DNA of 22,261 nt from an uncultured Actinomycetes bacterium (GCA_903867285.1 CAIPQX010000023.1:1-22261); one strand, 5' to 3'; counted from the first letter of the stretch, positions 1 to 8,287 are shown. Made by a program: numbers and translations. The notes: generated by a model from the letters alone, not told the origin.

Positions 1-270
1 CGCTCGATAGTATTTTGCTGCGAGTGCATCGGCATCACTTAAGGTGTTGCCGCCATTGATCCACAGAAAGTTAACGCCAGCTGCCGCCATCGTTACGAAA
101 TTAATGGGCTTACTTCCAGCATGCTGATACCTGCTGATATCCAAGCCGAGGATCCGATGTCCAGGGCCCGTTGTCTGAAACGGAGCCGGGATTGAAGCCC
201 ATGCCAGATCACTTATTGAAGTGAGAAGAAGTAAGGTCGCGACAAAGAGCCATAACCCTTTTCTTTTCAT
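1..270 (-). CDS. Secreted GH25 lysozyme-like glycosidase, N-terminal 90 residues (partial)
   Basis: This reading frame is open to the window edge, so only the first 90 residues are visible. It starts with a basic n-region and hydrophobic core (MKRKGLWLFVATLLLLTSIS) and a likely signal peptidase site after DLAWA. At residues 41-50 it has LGLDISRYQH, which matches the GH25 opening motif (G-[IL]-D-[IV]-S-x-x-Q) whose Asp is an active-site residue of Chalaropsis-type lysozymes. The following segment, MAAAGVNFLWINGG at 61-74, resembles the GH25 'AGVSFVFIKATEG' strand. The family hydrolyses beta-1,4 bonds in peptidoglycan. The start lies 20 bp after the pullulanase stop on the same strand, so co-transcription is likely. 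No Shine-Dalgarno is visible. The rest of the domain, including the second catalytic acid, lies outside the window, so activity cannot be judged. Confidence 0.72.
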   Translation of the reverse strand, partial: MKRKGLWLFVATLLLLTSISDLAWASIPAPFQTTGPGHRILGLDISRYQHAGSKPINFVTMAAAGVNFLWINGGNTLSDADALAAKYYRA

Positions 271-290
271 GAAGCGATCAAATTCAGAGA

Positions 291-2672
291 TTATTGTTCA
301 AGCACAATAGAGCCGAGGGCAGGCACGGTGACCTGCTGAGCATTAATTGAAGAGAGAACTTTAGTTCCCGCAATATTTCCGCTCACAACTAGGTTCCATT
401 TACCTCCAGAGGGCAAAGTAACCTTTGAAGGAGTGGAAGTGGCGTTATAAGCAACAACTATCTTCTTCCAGGAATCCTTGCTCTTGCTACCGTCGAGAGA
501 ATAAGCAATCACTCCATCAAAGGTTGGTATGAAGGAGAGATTGGTTTTGATTGCACTCGCTGTGCTTAATCTAAATGCAGGATGGGCATTTCTCAGCGCC
601 AATAGCCCCTTGTAGTAGTTATTGACGGCGATATTTAAAGGAAGAGTGCTCCATTTTATCGAGTTGACCTCATCGTTCGCGTTATAACTATTGCCATTCC
701 CACCTTTTGAGCGCAAGAACTCTTGGCCAGCCTGGATAAAGGGAACTCCTTCTGAAAGGTAGACAATGACGGCGCTCATCTCATCCATCCTGGTGATGGT
801 TACGGTAGTTGCTCCTGGCACGCTTGAAGTAAGTTTGTCGAAGACCGTTTGGTTGTCATGAGACTCCACATAATTTATGGATTGGCCCGGACTTGAAGTC
901 GTCCACTTATTATCGAGATTCCCGTTATAAACGGTATTGCCAACGATTCCAGCCTTAACATCTGGTGCCTTCGCGAAGATACCGGAGACGAACCCAGCCT
1001 CGGTTGTATTAAATACTGAGCCCTTGGCACCATCGCGGATTTGGTCATTGAAAGCAGCGACGCCCGGGACTAGCGCGATATTTCCTTGAGTTGCAGCGCT
1101 TTCAAGCGGTAGTGAACTAGCTCCATACCAACCCTCGCCGAGGATCAAAATTGAGGGATCAATCGCAGTCAAAGACTTACGTGCTTGGTTAATTGTCGTG
1201 ATGCTCATCTGGCCCATCTGGTCGATGCGGAAACCATCGATGTGATACTCCGTCGCCCAGTACTTAAAGGAGTCATTAATGAACTTAGCTGCCATAGAAC
1301 GTTCATCGGCTACATCATTGCCGCAACCGCTGCCGTTCGTGAGATCGCCATTTGAATCTGTTCTAAAGAAGTAGCCCGGCACTATGAGGCTCTCGCTATA
1401 TGTGTTGGCATTGAAGACGTGGTGGTACACGACATCCATAATTACGCGTAACCCTTGGTTGTGAAGTGATTGAATTGCGCTCTTCAACTCGACAATTCGC
1501 TTGGTTGGATTTGCTGGATCTGAAGAGTATGAACCCTCTGGAACATTGAAATTCTGTGGGTCATAGCCCCAGTTAAATGTCGGTGCTGATTCATCGACTG
1601 ACTGGAAATCGAATACAGGTTGCAGTTCTACATGGGTAACTCCGAGGCTCTTTATATGTGCCACACCCGTCGGAGTGCCCTTGTAAGAGGTCTTTACATC
1701 GGTAAAGGCCAGATACTTCCCCCGATGCGCAGCAGGCACACCGCTGTTTGGATCTATCGAAAGATCGCGAACGTGCAATTCATAAATCGAAGCATCAGTT
1801 GGGTTTCCAGAGAATTTAGGCTTGGTGTTGTTCCAGCCAATTGGATTGGTTTGAGAAAGATCTACAACTACTCCAAGAAGTCCGTTGATGGTTGTGGCAC
1901 GCACGTAAGGATCAACTGCATCATTAGTTGTTCCATCTACGGTGACGCGGTACATGTAAATTAACCCATTTTTATCACCAGAGAGAGTGGTGACCCATGT
2001 GCCATTGATATCGGCGGTCATTGGCACTTCTGTTGCTCCGCTAGCGGGTGTAGTTGCTGTCGCGAAGGTTAAAAGCGATACCTTGCTCGCAGTTGGAGCC
2101 CAGACGCGAAACTTTGTTGACGCTTTTGTGTATGTGTTTCCAAGATCATTTCCTGAATATGTATACTTCGCGGTGAATTCAGGCGAATCGAAGATCTTTG
2201 CTTGAGCTACAGCGGGGCTCAATGGAATATCTCCAGTAGGGATTGCAGTGTATATAGTCTTGTCCCCTTGGCGAATCCAAATTTCAGCATTTCCGTTTGC
2301 ATCGAAATTCGTTATAAATCTATCGGTACTTCCCTCTTTTTGAGTCCAGGCACCGAGGCGGATGATGAATCCAAGTTGGTCGAAAGCCGCCAACCCAGTT
2401 ACATCTGTAGTGGCAAATACCCCAAAAGCATCTTTGCCAGAAAAGGCAACCCCTGCCGCGCTTACTTCCTTATCATTTGCTGAGCCAGGAAGGTCCTTCC
2501 AAAGATAAACATTCCAATCCTTATAGTCACTAGCGGTCCGTTGATAGTGAATGGTGAGGTGAACCGTGTCCGGTAACGCGGCTCGCGCTGGTGCTAGCCA
2601 GAAAGCTGGTTGGACAAGCGCCGTAATAAGCGCAAAAGCGAGGAGTACTGTGCGGCGGGGTGCCATATTCAT
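291..2672 (-). CDS. pulA: Secreted type I pullulanase (GH13 debranching enzyme)
   Basis: Hydrolyses alpha-1,6 branch points of pullulan, glycogen or limit dextrins. The 793 residues begin with a signal peptide (RRTVLLAFALITALV, cleavage probably near APARA|ALP). An N-terminal CBM41/PUD-like beta domain follows (about 35-150, beginning VHLTIHYQR), then a CBM48-like domain (about 185-275, FRVWAPTASKVSLLTF) and the GH13 barrel. Visible family motifs are FNWGYDP at 366-372 (type I pullulanase signature YNWGYDP), DVVYHH at 413-418, FRID at 481-484 with nucleophile D484, LGEGW with acid/base E513, and VESHDN with D606. The C-terminal beta domain ends in a short VTVPALGSIVLEQ strand. Length fits the secreted multidomain form. 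It is the first gene of a probable unit with the GH25 protein downstream. A TATAAA -10-like hexamer lies 8 nt before the start and no Shine-Dalgarno is visible. M3 is an alternative start. Confidence 0.95.
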   Translation of the reverse strand: MNMAPRRTVLLAFALITALVQPAFWLAPARAALPDTVHLTIHYQRTASDYKDWNVYLWKDLPGSANDKEVSAAGVAFSGKDAFGVFATTDVTGLAAFDQLGFIIRLGAWTQKEGSTDRFITNFDANGNAEIWIRQGDKTIYTAIPTGDIPLSPAVAQAKIFDSPEFTAKYTYSGNDLGNTYTKASTKFRVWAPTASKVSLLTFATATTPASGATEVPMTADINGTWVTTLSGDKNGLIYMYRVTVDGTTNDAVDPYVRATTINGLLGVVVDLSQTNPIGWNNTKPKFSGNPTDASIYELHVRDLSIDPNSGVPAAHRGKYLAFTDVKTSYKGTPTGVAHIKSLGVTHVELQPVFDFQSVDESAPTFNWGYDPQNFNVPEGSYSSDPANPTKRIVELKSAIQSLHNQGLRVIMDVVYHHVFNANTYSESLIVPGYFFRTDSNGDLTNGSGCGNDVADERSMAAKFINDSFKYWATEYHIDGFRIDQMGQMSITTINQARKSLTAIDPSILILGEGWYGASSLPLESAATQGNIALVPGVAAFNDQIRDGAKGSVFNTTEAGFVSGIFAKAPDVKAGIVGNTVYNGNLDNKWTTSSPGQSINYVESHDNQTVFDKLTSSVPGATTVTITRMDEMSAVIVYLSEGVPFIQAGQEFLRSKGGNGNSYNANDEVNSIKWSTLPLNIAVNNYYKGLLALRNAHPAFRLSTASAIKTNLSFIPTFDGVIAYSLDGSKSKDSWKKIVVAYNATSTPSKVTLPSGGKWNLVVSGNIAGTKVLSSINAQQVTVPALGSIVLEQ

Positions 2673-2820
2673 GATGAAAGTTTATAGAGAAAGCCATGGC
2701 GGAGGCTTGTAAATTGCCAATGTTTCCGCCACTTTCCCGCCCTTCCACATTGACTGCGTCGGGACTATATTTTGCTGAAACCTATCATCCATGTGAATCG
2801 AAGAATCAGCAGGAGGCCAC
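2673..2820. promoter_or_regulatory. Divergent intergenic region: pulA promoter and acyl-CoA dehydrogenase leader
   Basis: Between the divergent pullulanase and acyl-CoA dehydrogenase starts. On the minus strand TATAAA (2681-2686) sits 8 nt before the pullulanase ATG, consistent with a nearly leaderless transcript. On the plus strand TATATT (2766-2771) is a candidate -10 with no convincing -35. AGGAGG at 2811-2816 is a consensus Shine-Dalgarno 4 nt before the GTG at 2821, and it decides that start. The promoters are inferred; the ribosome-binding site is clear. Confidence 0.5.
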
Positions 2821-4059
2821 GTGTACTTTCAAGATCGCTACCTATCAAATGAACAAATTCTCATGCGAGATACCTGCCGTAAATATGTAGATGAAGTTGT
2901 AGCACCTTGGATTAGAGAAGATCGCTCACGAGAATGGTCGATGGACCCAGAAGCGCGCTTGGCGCCCCACATTTTGGAGAAAGCCGATGAGATCGGATTG
3001 CGATATCTCGGGGTGCCCGAAGAGTTCGGCGGAATCCCATTAGATGCGGATACTCTTTCACAAACGTTTGCGGTTATCTCTACTGAGCTCTCTCGGGGTG
3101 ACTCGGGTCTGGCAGATAAGTTAGTTCAAAATTGGAAGATATCCGTTCTTTTAGGAGTGCTTGCCCCGGAGCATCTAAAGAAGAAATGGTTTGCGGCTTA
3201 CATGGCCGACCCGCAATTTCTTATGGCACACTGCTTGACCGAACCACGTGGCGCATCTGATCGTTGGCTTCCTTACAATGTGCCAGAAGCAAGTATGGAG
3301 ACTAAAGCTGTTTTAGAGGGCGATGAGTGGGTCATCAATGGTCGCAAGCAATTTATTAGTAATGGTTATGATGCAAAGCTTTACATCGTTTATGCCAACA
3401 CCGATTCAACACAGGGAACCATGCAAGGCACATCAAGTTTCTTAGTTCCTCGCGAAACCCCTGGATTGACAGTGACGCGGTGCAATGAAACCATCGGCGG
3501 TCGCTTCATGAACAATGGAGAGATCGTCTTTGAGAATGTCAGGTTACCGGCCGATCATCTGTTGGCACATAATGATGCCCTGGGCAAAGCAGGTATTTAT
3601 TTCCAGCCAGGCAAAATAATGGTTGCTGCGAAGAATCTAGGTATCGGGATAGCGGCTTACGAAGATACCGTTCGCTTCGTACACGAGCGTGTTCAAGGTG
3701 GAAGAGTCCTTATAAAGCATCAGGCAGTTGCTTCTCGAATAGCAGATATGGCAACTCGACTGGAAGCGGTGTCAGCTCTACTCCGCCATGCCGCAACCGC
3801 GGTTGATGAAGGATCACCAGATGCCGCCATCTTGGCTACGATGGTTAAGGTATTCGCTTCTGACGAAATTCTTAAGGTTTGTCAGAACGCCATGGAGTTA
3901 CACGGTGGGTACGGTGCAATGGTCGAAGTGGGTATTGAGAAATACTTTAGAGATGCCGCCGTTTGCCTCCACTCTGATGGAACGACTGATGTATCAAACT
4001 TCAAGATCGTGAAGTCAATGTTCCCTGCTACCGCTGGAACGTATGCCGGGCCCGAGTAA
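2821..4059 (+). CDS. Acyl-CoA dehydrogenase family flavoprotein with Asp at the usual catalytic Glu position
   Basis: Members oxidise the alpha-beta bond of an acyl-CoA thioester with FAD and pass electrons to ETF, whose genes lie about 3.4 kb downstream. The 412 residues show the full family layout: N-terminal helical domain, AHCLTEPRGASD (136-147, the FAD/substrate 'TEPxAGSD' motif), VINGRKQFISNG (171-182, usually W-I-T-N), and C-terminal ELHGGYGAMVEVGIEKYFRDA. In MCAD-type enzymes the catalytic Glu is in YEGT; here the aligned tetrapeptide is SDGT (383-388 reads LHSDGT), so the base would be D386. The base may instead come from helix G, as in isovaleryl-CoA dehydrogenase. Start codon GTG is chosen because AGGAGG lies 4 nt upstream. 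Substrate unknown. It converges with the downstream phosphotransferase, with 15 bp between stops. Family assignment is secure, specificity is not. Confidence 0.92.
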   Translation: MYFQDRYLSNEQILMRDTCRKYVDEVVAPWIREDRSREWSMDPEARLAPHILEKADEIGLRYLGVPEEFGGIPLDADTLSQTFAVISTELSRGDSGLADKLVQNWKISVLLGVLAPEHLKKKWFAAYMADPQFLMAHCLTEPRGASDRWLPYNVPEASMETKAVLEGDEWVINGRKQFISNGYDAKLYIVYANTDSTQGTMQGTSSFLVPRETPGLTVTRCNETIGGRFMNNGEIVFENVRLPADHLLAHNDALGKAGIYFQPGKIMVAAKNLGIGIAAYEDTVRFVHERVQGGRVLIKHQAVASRIADMATRLEAVSALLRHAATAVDEGSPDAAILATMVKVFASDEILKVCQNAMELHGGYGAMVEVGIEKYFRDAAVCLHSDGTTDVSNFKIVKSMFPATAGTYAGPE

Positions 4060-4074
4060 CTTGAACTAGGGGGA

Positions 4075-4998
4075 TTAAGGGGTTTTTCTGTGCAGATTAG
4101 CAATCTGTTCATGGTAGAAATCAGATCCGAAATCTCGAAGTACGTCGGAATACTTCTTCATCCCCCATGTCCAAAAATCAAAGTCCAGTTCGGAGATCCC
4201 ATCTTGGATTGACGCCCAAAGCGTCCATCCATATTTACCGTAGACGCTGAAGAGCCAGGCGCGTGCAAATTTATCTGGACGATCTTCGCCGTAGTAAGCC
4301 GTAACCAACTCACGTAGTGAATCAATCGGGAGAAATGATTCAGCCCAGAGATTTCCGAGTTCAAAGCAGGGATCGTTATTTCCCGAGTATTCATAGTCGA
4401 TTAGCCAAATTTTCTGGCCATCGTCGATGAAGTTGGCGGCAAGAAGGTCGTTATTACAAGGAACTTTGCCGTCATCAGTTGCCTGGAAAGCGGCAAAAAG
4501 TTCATCTCCATACTTCGATAACTCTTCATATTCAGCGGGGATCCTAAATCCACGTTCTTTCACAATAGATAGGTAGCTCTTTTGAATCTCAAACATATCG
4601 AAGTCCCGCACGAATGGCTTGGCCTGATGCAACTTTTTAATGCTTTGCGCGATACGGGGAAGATTTGCTGCTACATCTTGTGCCCCATATGTATCCCCGG
4701 TCAAAAATCCTATAACCAACAAGCCGGCGCCCGGAAGGTAGTCGTAGACGGGAGCGGCGACACCTGCCTCCGCGGCGATAATTGAATTACGATATTCTGC
4801 TTCGCGATCTATAGATAGAAGAGAAGATGCATTGCTGGAAATTCGCGCCACATAAATCCCCGAATCTGTGGATACCTTGAGATTCCGATTTGTCAGGCCG
4901 CCAGATAGCTCAGAGATTTCACTTCGGCTACGGAGTCGAGGCACTTGATCGAGCAACGCACCGAAAGATTCTTCTAATTGCATTGCAGACAAAGTCAT
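4075..4998 (-). CDS. Choline/ethanolamine-kinase-like or aminoglycoside-phosphotransferase-fold enzyme
   Basis: Belongs to the protein-kinase-like small-molecule phosphotransferase fold. From the start chosen here it has 307 residues: a glycine-rich loop SGGLTN (about 32-37), YVARIS strand (about 49-54, Arg where kinases have Lys), the catalytic-loop segment PCNNDLLAANF (about 180-190) and the metal-binding LIDYEYSGNND (about 199-209). The last two resemble choline kinase HNDL...N and D-[FY]-E-Y-S-x-x-N most closely. The histidine of the HxD motif is Asn here, with the following Asp retained. The frame stays open up to 5085, but that would run antisense into the next gene. The ATG at 4998 is preferred because TATCCT, a -10-like hexamer, lies exactly 6 nt upstream, which gives a leaderless transcript; ATG at 4983 is also possible. 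Substrate is not determined; choline, ethanolamine, thiamine or a sugar are options. Confidence 0.75.
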   Translation of the reverse strand: MTLSAMQLEESFGALLDQVPRLRSRSEISELSGGLTNRNLKVSTDSGIYVARISSNASSLLSIDREAEYRNSIIAAEAGVAAPVYDYLPGAGLLVIGFLTGDTYGAQDVAANLPRIAQSIKKLHQAKPFVRDFDMFEIQKSYLSIVKERGFRIPAEYEELSKYGDELFAAFQATDDGKVPCNNDLLAANFIDDGQKIWLIDYEYSGNNDPCFELGNLWAESFLPIDSLRELVTAYYGEDRPDKFARAWLFSVYGKYGWTLWASIQDGISELDFDFWTWGMKKYSDVLRDFGSDFYHEQIANLHRKTP

Positions 4999-5004
4999 TA
5001 CAAA

Positions 5005-5014
5005 AGGATACATT
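5005..5014. promoter_or_regulatory. Two opposed, overlapping -10-like hexamers (candidate bidirectional leaderless promoter)
   Basis: On the plus strand TACATT (5009-5014) is followed by 6 nt and then the ATG at 5021, with CAGACA 17 bp upstream (4986-4991) as a partial -35. On the minus strand TATCCT (5010 down to 5005) is followed by 6 nt and then ATG at 4998. The hexamers share the dinucleotide at 5009-5010. Neither start has a well-spaced Shine-Dalgarno (AAAGGA is 12 nt before 5021). The hexamers are seen; promoter function is inferred. Confidence 0.5.
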
Positions 5015-5020
5015 TGCAAT

Positions 5021-7468
5021 ATGGCAAATGAACAGGTCCCCAGCAGATCAAAAATTGTAATTATTGGCGGAGGGGTTGGCGGCACTTCGGTCGCTTATCA
5101 TTTGACGCAATTAGGGGAGAGCGACGTAATCCTGCTCGATCGCAGCGAGTTAACCAGCGGTTCCACCTTTCACTCTGCCGGGCTCGTAGGGCAATTGAGA
5201 GCAGATCCCACGCTTACCAAGATGAATATGCACTCGGTTGACCTTTATCGCCAATTAGAGAAGAGCGAGACGCCACCATCCTGGGTTGAATGTGGCAGCA
5301 TTAAATTGGCTTCGACGCCAGAGCGGCTGGAAGAGATCCGCCGCCAGATCGGTTGGGCCAAGACCTTTGGATTGGATCTTCACGAAATTTCACCAAAAGA
5401 GGCACAAGAGCGTTTTCCGCTGATGGTCTTGGATGGGGTTGTCGGTGCTTGCATCATGGAGTCCGATGGTCAGGTCGATCCATCACAGTTAGCTCAGGCA
5501 CTTGCAAGTGGTGCTCGCAGGGGCGGAGCCAAGATATTTCCACATACTCGCGTTCTTGCTATTCGAACCAAAAATCAAAGCATAGTCGGTGTTGATACCG
5601 ATAAGGGCTTCATAGAGTGTGAGGTTGTCGTGAATTGCGGCGGCATCTACTCCGCTGAGATTGGCAGATTGGTCGATGTGCGAATTCCAATCGTTCCTAT
5701 GAGCCATCAATATTTAATTACCGATAATTTCTTACCCGCTGGTGCGCCAAAACTTCCATCACTACGCGATCCAGATCTATTGATTTACTTCCGCCAGGAA
5801 GTTGATGGATTAGTTATGGGTGGTTATGAGCGGGAGTCTCGGCCATGGGTCACAAGTCGCGAGAAATTTGATGATATTCCGGCCAATTTCAACGGGATGC
5901 TTCTTCCCGAAGAATGGGAGCGATTTGAAGAGATCGCCATCAATTCTCAAGTACGGGTGCCTAAAATGGGAGAAATCGGGATCAAGAAATTTATAAATGG
6001 CCCTGAGGCTTTCACGCCTGACAATGAATTCTGCTTAGGAGAAACAGAGGTGGGCGGTTTCTATGTGGCCGCAGGATTCTGTGCTCACGGCATCGCTGGC
6101 GCTGGTGGAATCGGGAAGGTAATGGCGGAGTGGATTGTTGGAAATGAACCACCTATGGATTTGTGGCATATGGATATTCGCAGATTCGGAAGTTCATATG
6201 AATCCCCAGCATTTACCATGGATAGAGTGCAAGAGAATTATGAACAATATTATGACATTCACTATCCACTCGAAGAACGTCAAACTGGTCGTCCCGCAAA
6301 AACCTCCTCTGTTTACGAGTGGCACAAAGAGCACGGCGCTGTTTTTGGAGAGAAAGCCTCGTGGGAGCGTGTCAACTATTACGGAACACATGTAGGCGAT
6401 GAAGGTAATCGTCCTTATGGTTGGGCGGGCAAGAATTGGTCTGCAGCGGTACAGGTCGAGCATCAAATTACGCGAACCTCGGCCGGAATCTTTGATGAAT
6501 CAAGTTTTGCTAAGTTGAAGATAAATGGTGCCCGAGCTGGCGAATTTCTAAATTTGGTCTGCTCCAACAATGTGGTCAGGGGAATCAACCGCACCGTTTA
6601 CACCCAGGCCCTCAACACCAAGGGTGGTATCGAATCCGACTACACCGTGACACAAGTTGCCGAAGAAGAATTTTTAATTATTACTGGCACCGCTTTCGGA
6701 AATCACGACGGTGGCTGGCTCCGTAAACAGCGGCGCGAGCTGAAGTTTGATGATGTCCAAATTTCGGATTCAACTTCCGACCTAGCGGTATTTGGAATCT
6801 GGGGACCTAAGGCTCGAGAGATATTGCAATCGCTAACCACTTACGATCTTGGAAATGAAAATTTTCCTTTCATGCATTCTCGCGAGATAGAAGTTGCAGG
6901 AGTTAAGTTACGTGCAACGCGAATTACTTATGTCGGAGAACTCGGTTGGGAGCTCTATTTGCCAGTTAAAGAGGGGCTCCGAGTTTGGAGCGCTCTTATT
7001 GCGGCAGGTAAGCCGCTTGGAGCCGAACCTTGTGGCTACCGGGCAATTGAATCGCTGCGCCTGGAAAAGGGTTATCTGGCCTGGGGGAGTGAAATCAATA
7101 CAGAGACGACCCCTCTTGAAGCTGGACTGGGATTTGCGGTTTCACAGAATAAGAGCGCTTTCATCGGCAAGGAGGCCTTACTTGCAGACCCTCATCCAAA
7201 GCGGGCTCTAGTAGTTATTACCTTCGACGATCTCAAGCAAACTCCTCTCGGAAACGAACCGATCAGGGCCAATGGAGAAATTATCGGTCGAATTAAGAGT
7301 GGAGGACAGGGCTACACGATCCGAAAGGGGATTGGCTATGCCTACCTGCCTAAGGAATTCACCACCCCACAATCAACTCTCGAGGTTGAATTCTTCGGAG
7401 AGTGGAAGATTGGTGTTGTGCAAAGCTCACCTCTCTTTGATCCCGAGGGTCTGCGAATCAAGGGTTAA
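5021..7468 (+). CDS. Dimethylglycine/sarcosine dehydrogenase-like flavoprotein (DAO + GcvT domains)
   Basis: The family oxidatively N-demethylates dimethylglycine, sarcosine or related methylamines, passes electrons to ETF and can transfer the one-carbon unit to tetrahydrofolate. The 815 residues show an N-terminal FAD-binding Rossmann motif (IVIIGGGVGG, 12-21), then GSTFHSAGL (48-56). In DMGDH/SarDH the equivalent His in S-T-W-H carries covalent FAD; here it is H51. The oxidoreductase domain closes with AAGFCAHGIAGAGGIG (351-366). A linker domain follows (YPLEERQTGRPAKTS), then a GcvT-type folate-binding region (about 430-710, including YVGELGWELY and YRAIESLRLEKGYLAWG) and a GcvT C-terminal barrel with FIGKEAL. 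etfB starts 9 bp downstream, which supports ETF as electron acceptor. The exact amine substrate cannot be told from sequence. It is divergent from the choline-kinase-like gene, which hints at choline/betaine-derived substrates (inference). Confidence 0.88.
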   Translation: MANEQVPSRSKIVIIGGGVGGTSVAYHLTQLGESDVILLDRSELTSGSTFHSAGLVGQLRADPTLTKMNMHSVDLYRQLEKSETPPSWVECGSIKLASTPERLEEIRRQIGWAKTFGLDLHEISPKEAQERFPLMVLDGVVGACIMESDGQVDPSQLAQALASGARRGGAKIFPHTRVLAIRTKNQSIVGVDTDKGFIECEVVVNCGGIYSAEIGRLVDVRIPIVPMSHQYLITDNFLPAGAPKLPSLRDPDLLIYFRQEVDGLVMGGYERESRPWVTSREKFDDIPANFNGMLLPEEWERFEEIAINSQVRVPKMGEIGIKKFINGPEAFTPDNEFCLGETEVGGFYVAAGFCAHGIAGAGGIGKVMAEWIVGNEPPMDLWHMDIRRFGSSYESPAFTMDRVQENYEQYYDIHYPLEERQTGRPAKTSSVYEWHKEHGAVFGEKASWERVNYYGTHVGDEGNRPYGWAGKNWSAAVQVEHQITRTSAGIFDESSFAKLKINGARAGEFLNLVCSNNVVRGINRTVYTQALNTKGGIESDYTVTQVAEEEFLIITGTAFGNHDGGWLRKQRRELKFDDVQISDSTSDLAVFGIWGPKAREILQSLTTYDLGNENFPFMHSREIEVAGVKLRATRITYVGELGWELYLPVKEGLRVWSALIAAGKPLGAEPCGYRAIESLRLEKGYLAWGSEINTETTPLEAGLGFAVSQNKSAFIGKEALLADPHPKRALVVITFDDLKQTPLGNEPIRANGEIIGRIKSGGQGYTIRKGIGYAYLPKEFTTPQSTLEVEFFGEWKIGVVQSSPLFDPEGLRIKG

Positions 7469-7471
7469 TAT
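7466..7471 (+). promoter_or_regulatory. -10-like hexamer overlapping the upstream stop codon, 6 nt before etfB
   Basis: TAATAT begins on the TAA stop of the DMGDH-like gene and ends exactly 6 nt before the etfB ATG at 7478. No Shine-Dalgarno is present in the 9-nt gap, although etfB is clearly translated from here by homology. This fits an internal leaderless promoter that could uncouple etfBA from the upstream gene. No good -35 is visible, so read-through with weak initiation is the alternative. Confidence 0.4.
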
Positions 7472-7477
7472 CGCGAT

Positions 7478-8287
7478 ATGAAGATTGCTGTCTGCGTTAA
7501 ACAGGTTCCTGATTCTTGGGTTGAAAAGAAGATGGATGGCCAAGTTTTAGATCGCCTTGGTGTGGATGCTGTCCTCAACGATCTAGATGAGTATGCACTT
7601 GAGGAAGCGCTGCGAATTGTAGAAGCCAACTCACCGACAGGTGCCGCCGGCCCAGAAAGCGGGCATGAAATCACCTTGCTTTGCATGGGGCCAGAACGCG
7701 CCACCGAGGCGCTGCGCAAGGGTCTCTCTATGGGGGCGGATAGCGCCCTCTTGATCTCTGACCCAGCGCTTGCAGGTTCAGATGCCCTATCGACTTCGTT
7801 GGTGCTAGCGCAGGTCATTGCTAGTGGTGGTTTCGATTTAGTTATCTGTGGCACTGAATCTACCGATGCGCGAATGAGCGTGATTCCCGCGATGCTGGCT
7901 GAACGTTTAGGTTGGGCCCAACTAACTCACGTGCACAAACTTGATATCGATCTGGCGGGTTCTACGGCGCAGGGAGCGCGCTCTACTGAAATTGGAGTTG
8001 AAACTATCTCGGCTCATTTCCCGGTAGTGATTAGCGTTCCAGATAAAATCAATGTGCCCCGTTACCCCTCATTTAAAGGGATCATGGGCTCTAAAAAGAA
8101 ACCTTTAGTGATTAAGGCGCTTGGCGAAATTGAAATCGAAGCAGATTCCGTGGGTGCGCCCGCATCCTGGTCAACTGTACGAGAAGTGACTCCTCGACCG
8201 CCCAAATCCAAGGGGATAAAGGTGGTTGATACCGGTGATGGTGGAAACCAATTGGTTGCATTCTTAGAAGAGCAGCGTGTTATATGA
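7478..8287 (+). CDS. etfB: Electron transfer flavoprotein, beta subunit
   Basis: EtfB binds AMP and forms a heterodimer with EtfA that carries electrons from acyl-CoA dehydrogenases and DMGDH-type enzymes to a membrane oxidoreductase. The 269 residues begin with the family's MKIAVCVKQVPDS strand. They contain the nucleotide-binding segment LVICGTESTDARMSVIPAMLAERLGW (about 119-144) and the C-terminal conserved patch SVPDKINVPRYPSFKGIMGSKKKP, which includes the recognition-loop region. Length matches the family (about 250-265). Its last four bases ATGA overlap the etfA start, the classic translational-coupling arrangement for a 1:1 heterodimer. The neighbouring dehydrogenases and the EtfD-like protein make the electron route self-contained in this window. 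Confidence 0.95.
   Translation: MKIAVCVKQVPDSWVEKKMDGQVLDRLGVDAVLNDLDEYALEEALRIVEANSPTGAAGPESGHEITLLCMGPERATEALRKGLSMGADSALLISDPALAGSDALSTSLVLAQVIASGGFDLVICGTESTDARMSVIPAMLAERLGWAQLTHVHKLDIDLAGSTAQGARSTEIGVETISAHFPVVISVPDKINVPRYPSFKGIMGSKKKPLVIKALGEIEIEADSVGAPASWSTVREVTPRPPKSKGIKVVDTGDGGNQLVAFLEEQRVI

Noticed and set aside
2696..2890. 64-codon plus-strand frame across the pulA/acyl-CoA dehydrogenase gap
   Set aside because: It overlaps the start of the acyl-CoA dehydrogenase, lacks a ribosome-binding site and has no recognisable feature.
4999..5085. Upstream extension of the choline-kinase-like gene by 29 codons
   Set aside because: It would run antisense into the DMGDH-like coding region, its residues do not resemble the family, and no ribosome-binding site is seen. 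The 4998 start has a -10-like hexamer at the right distance.
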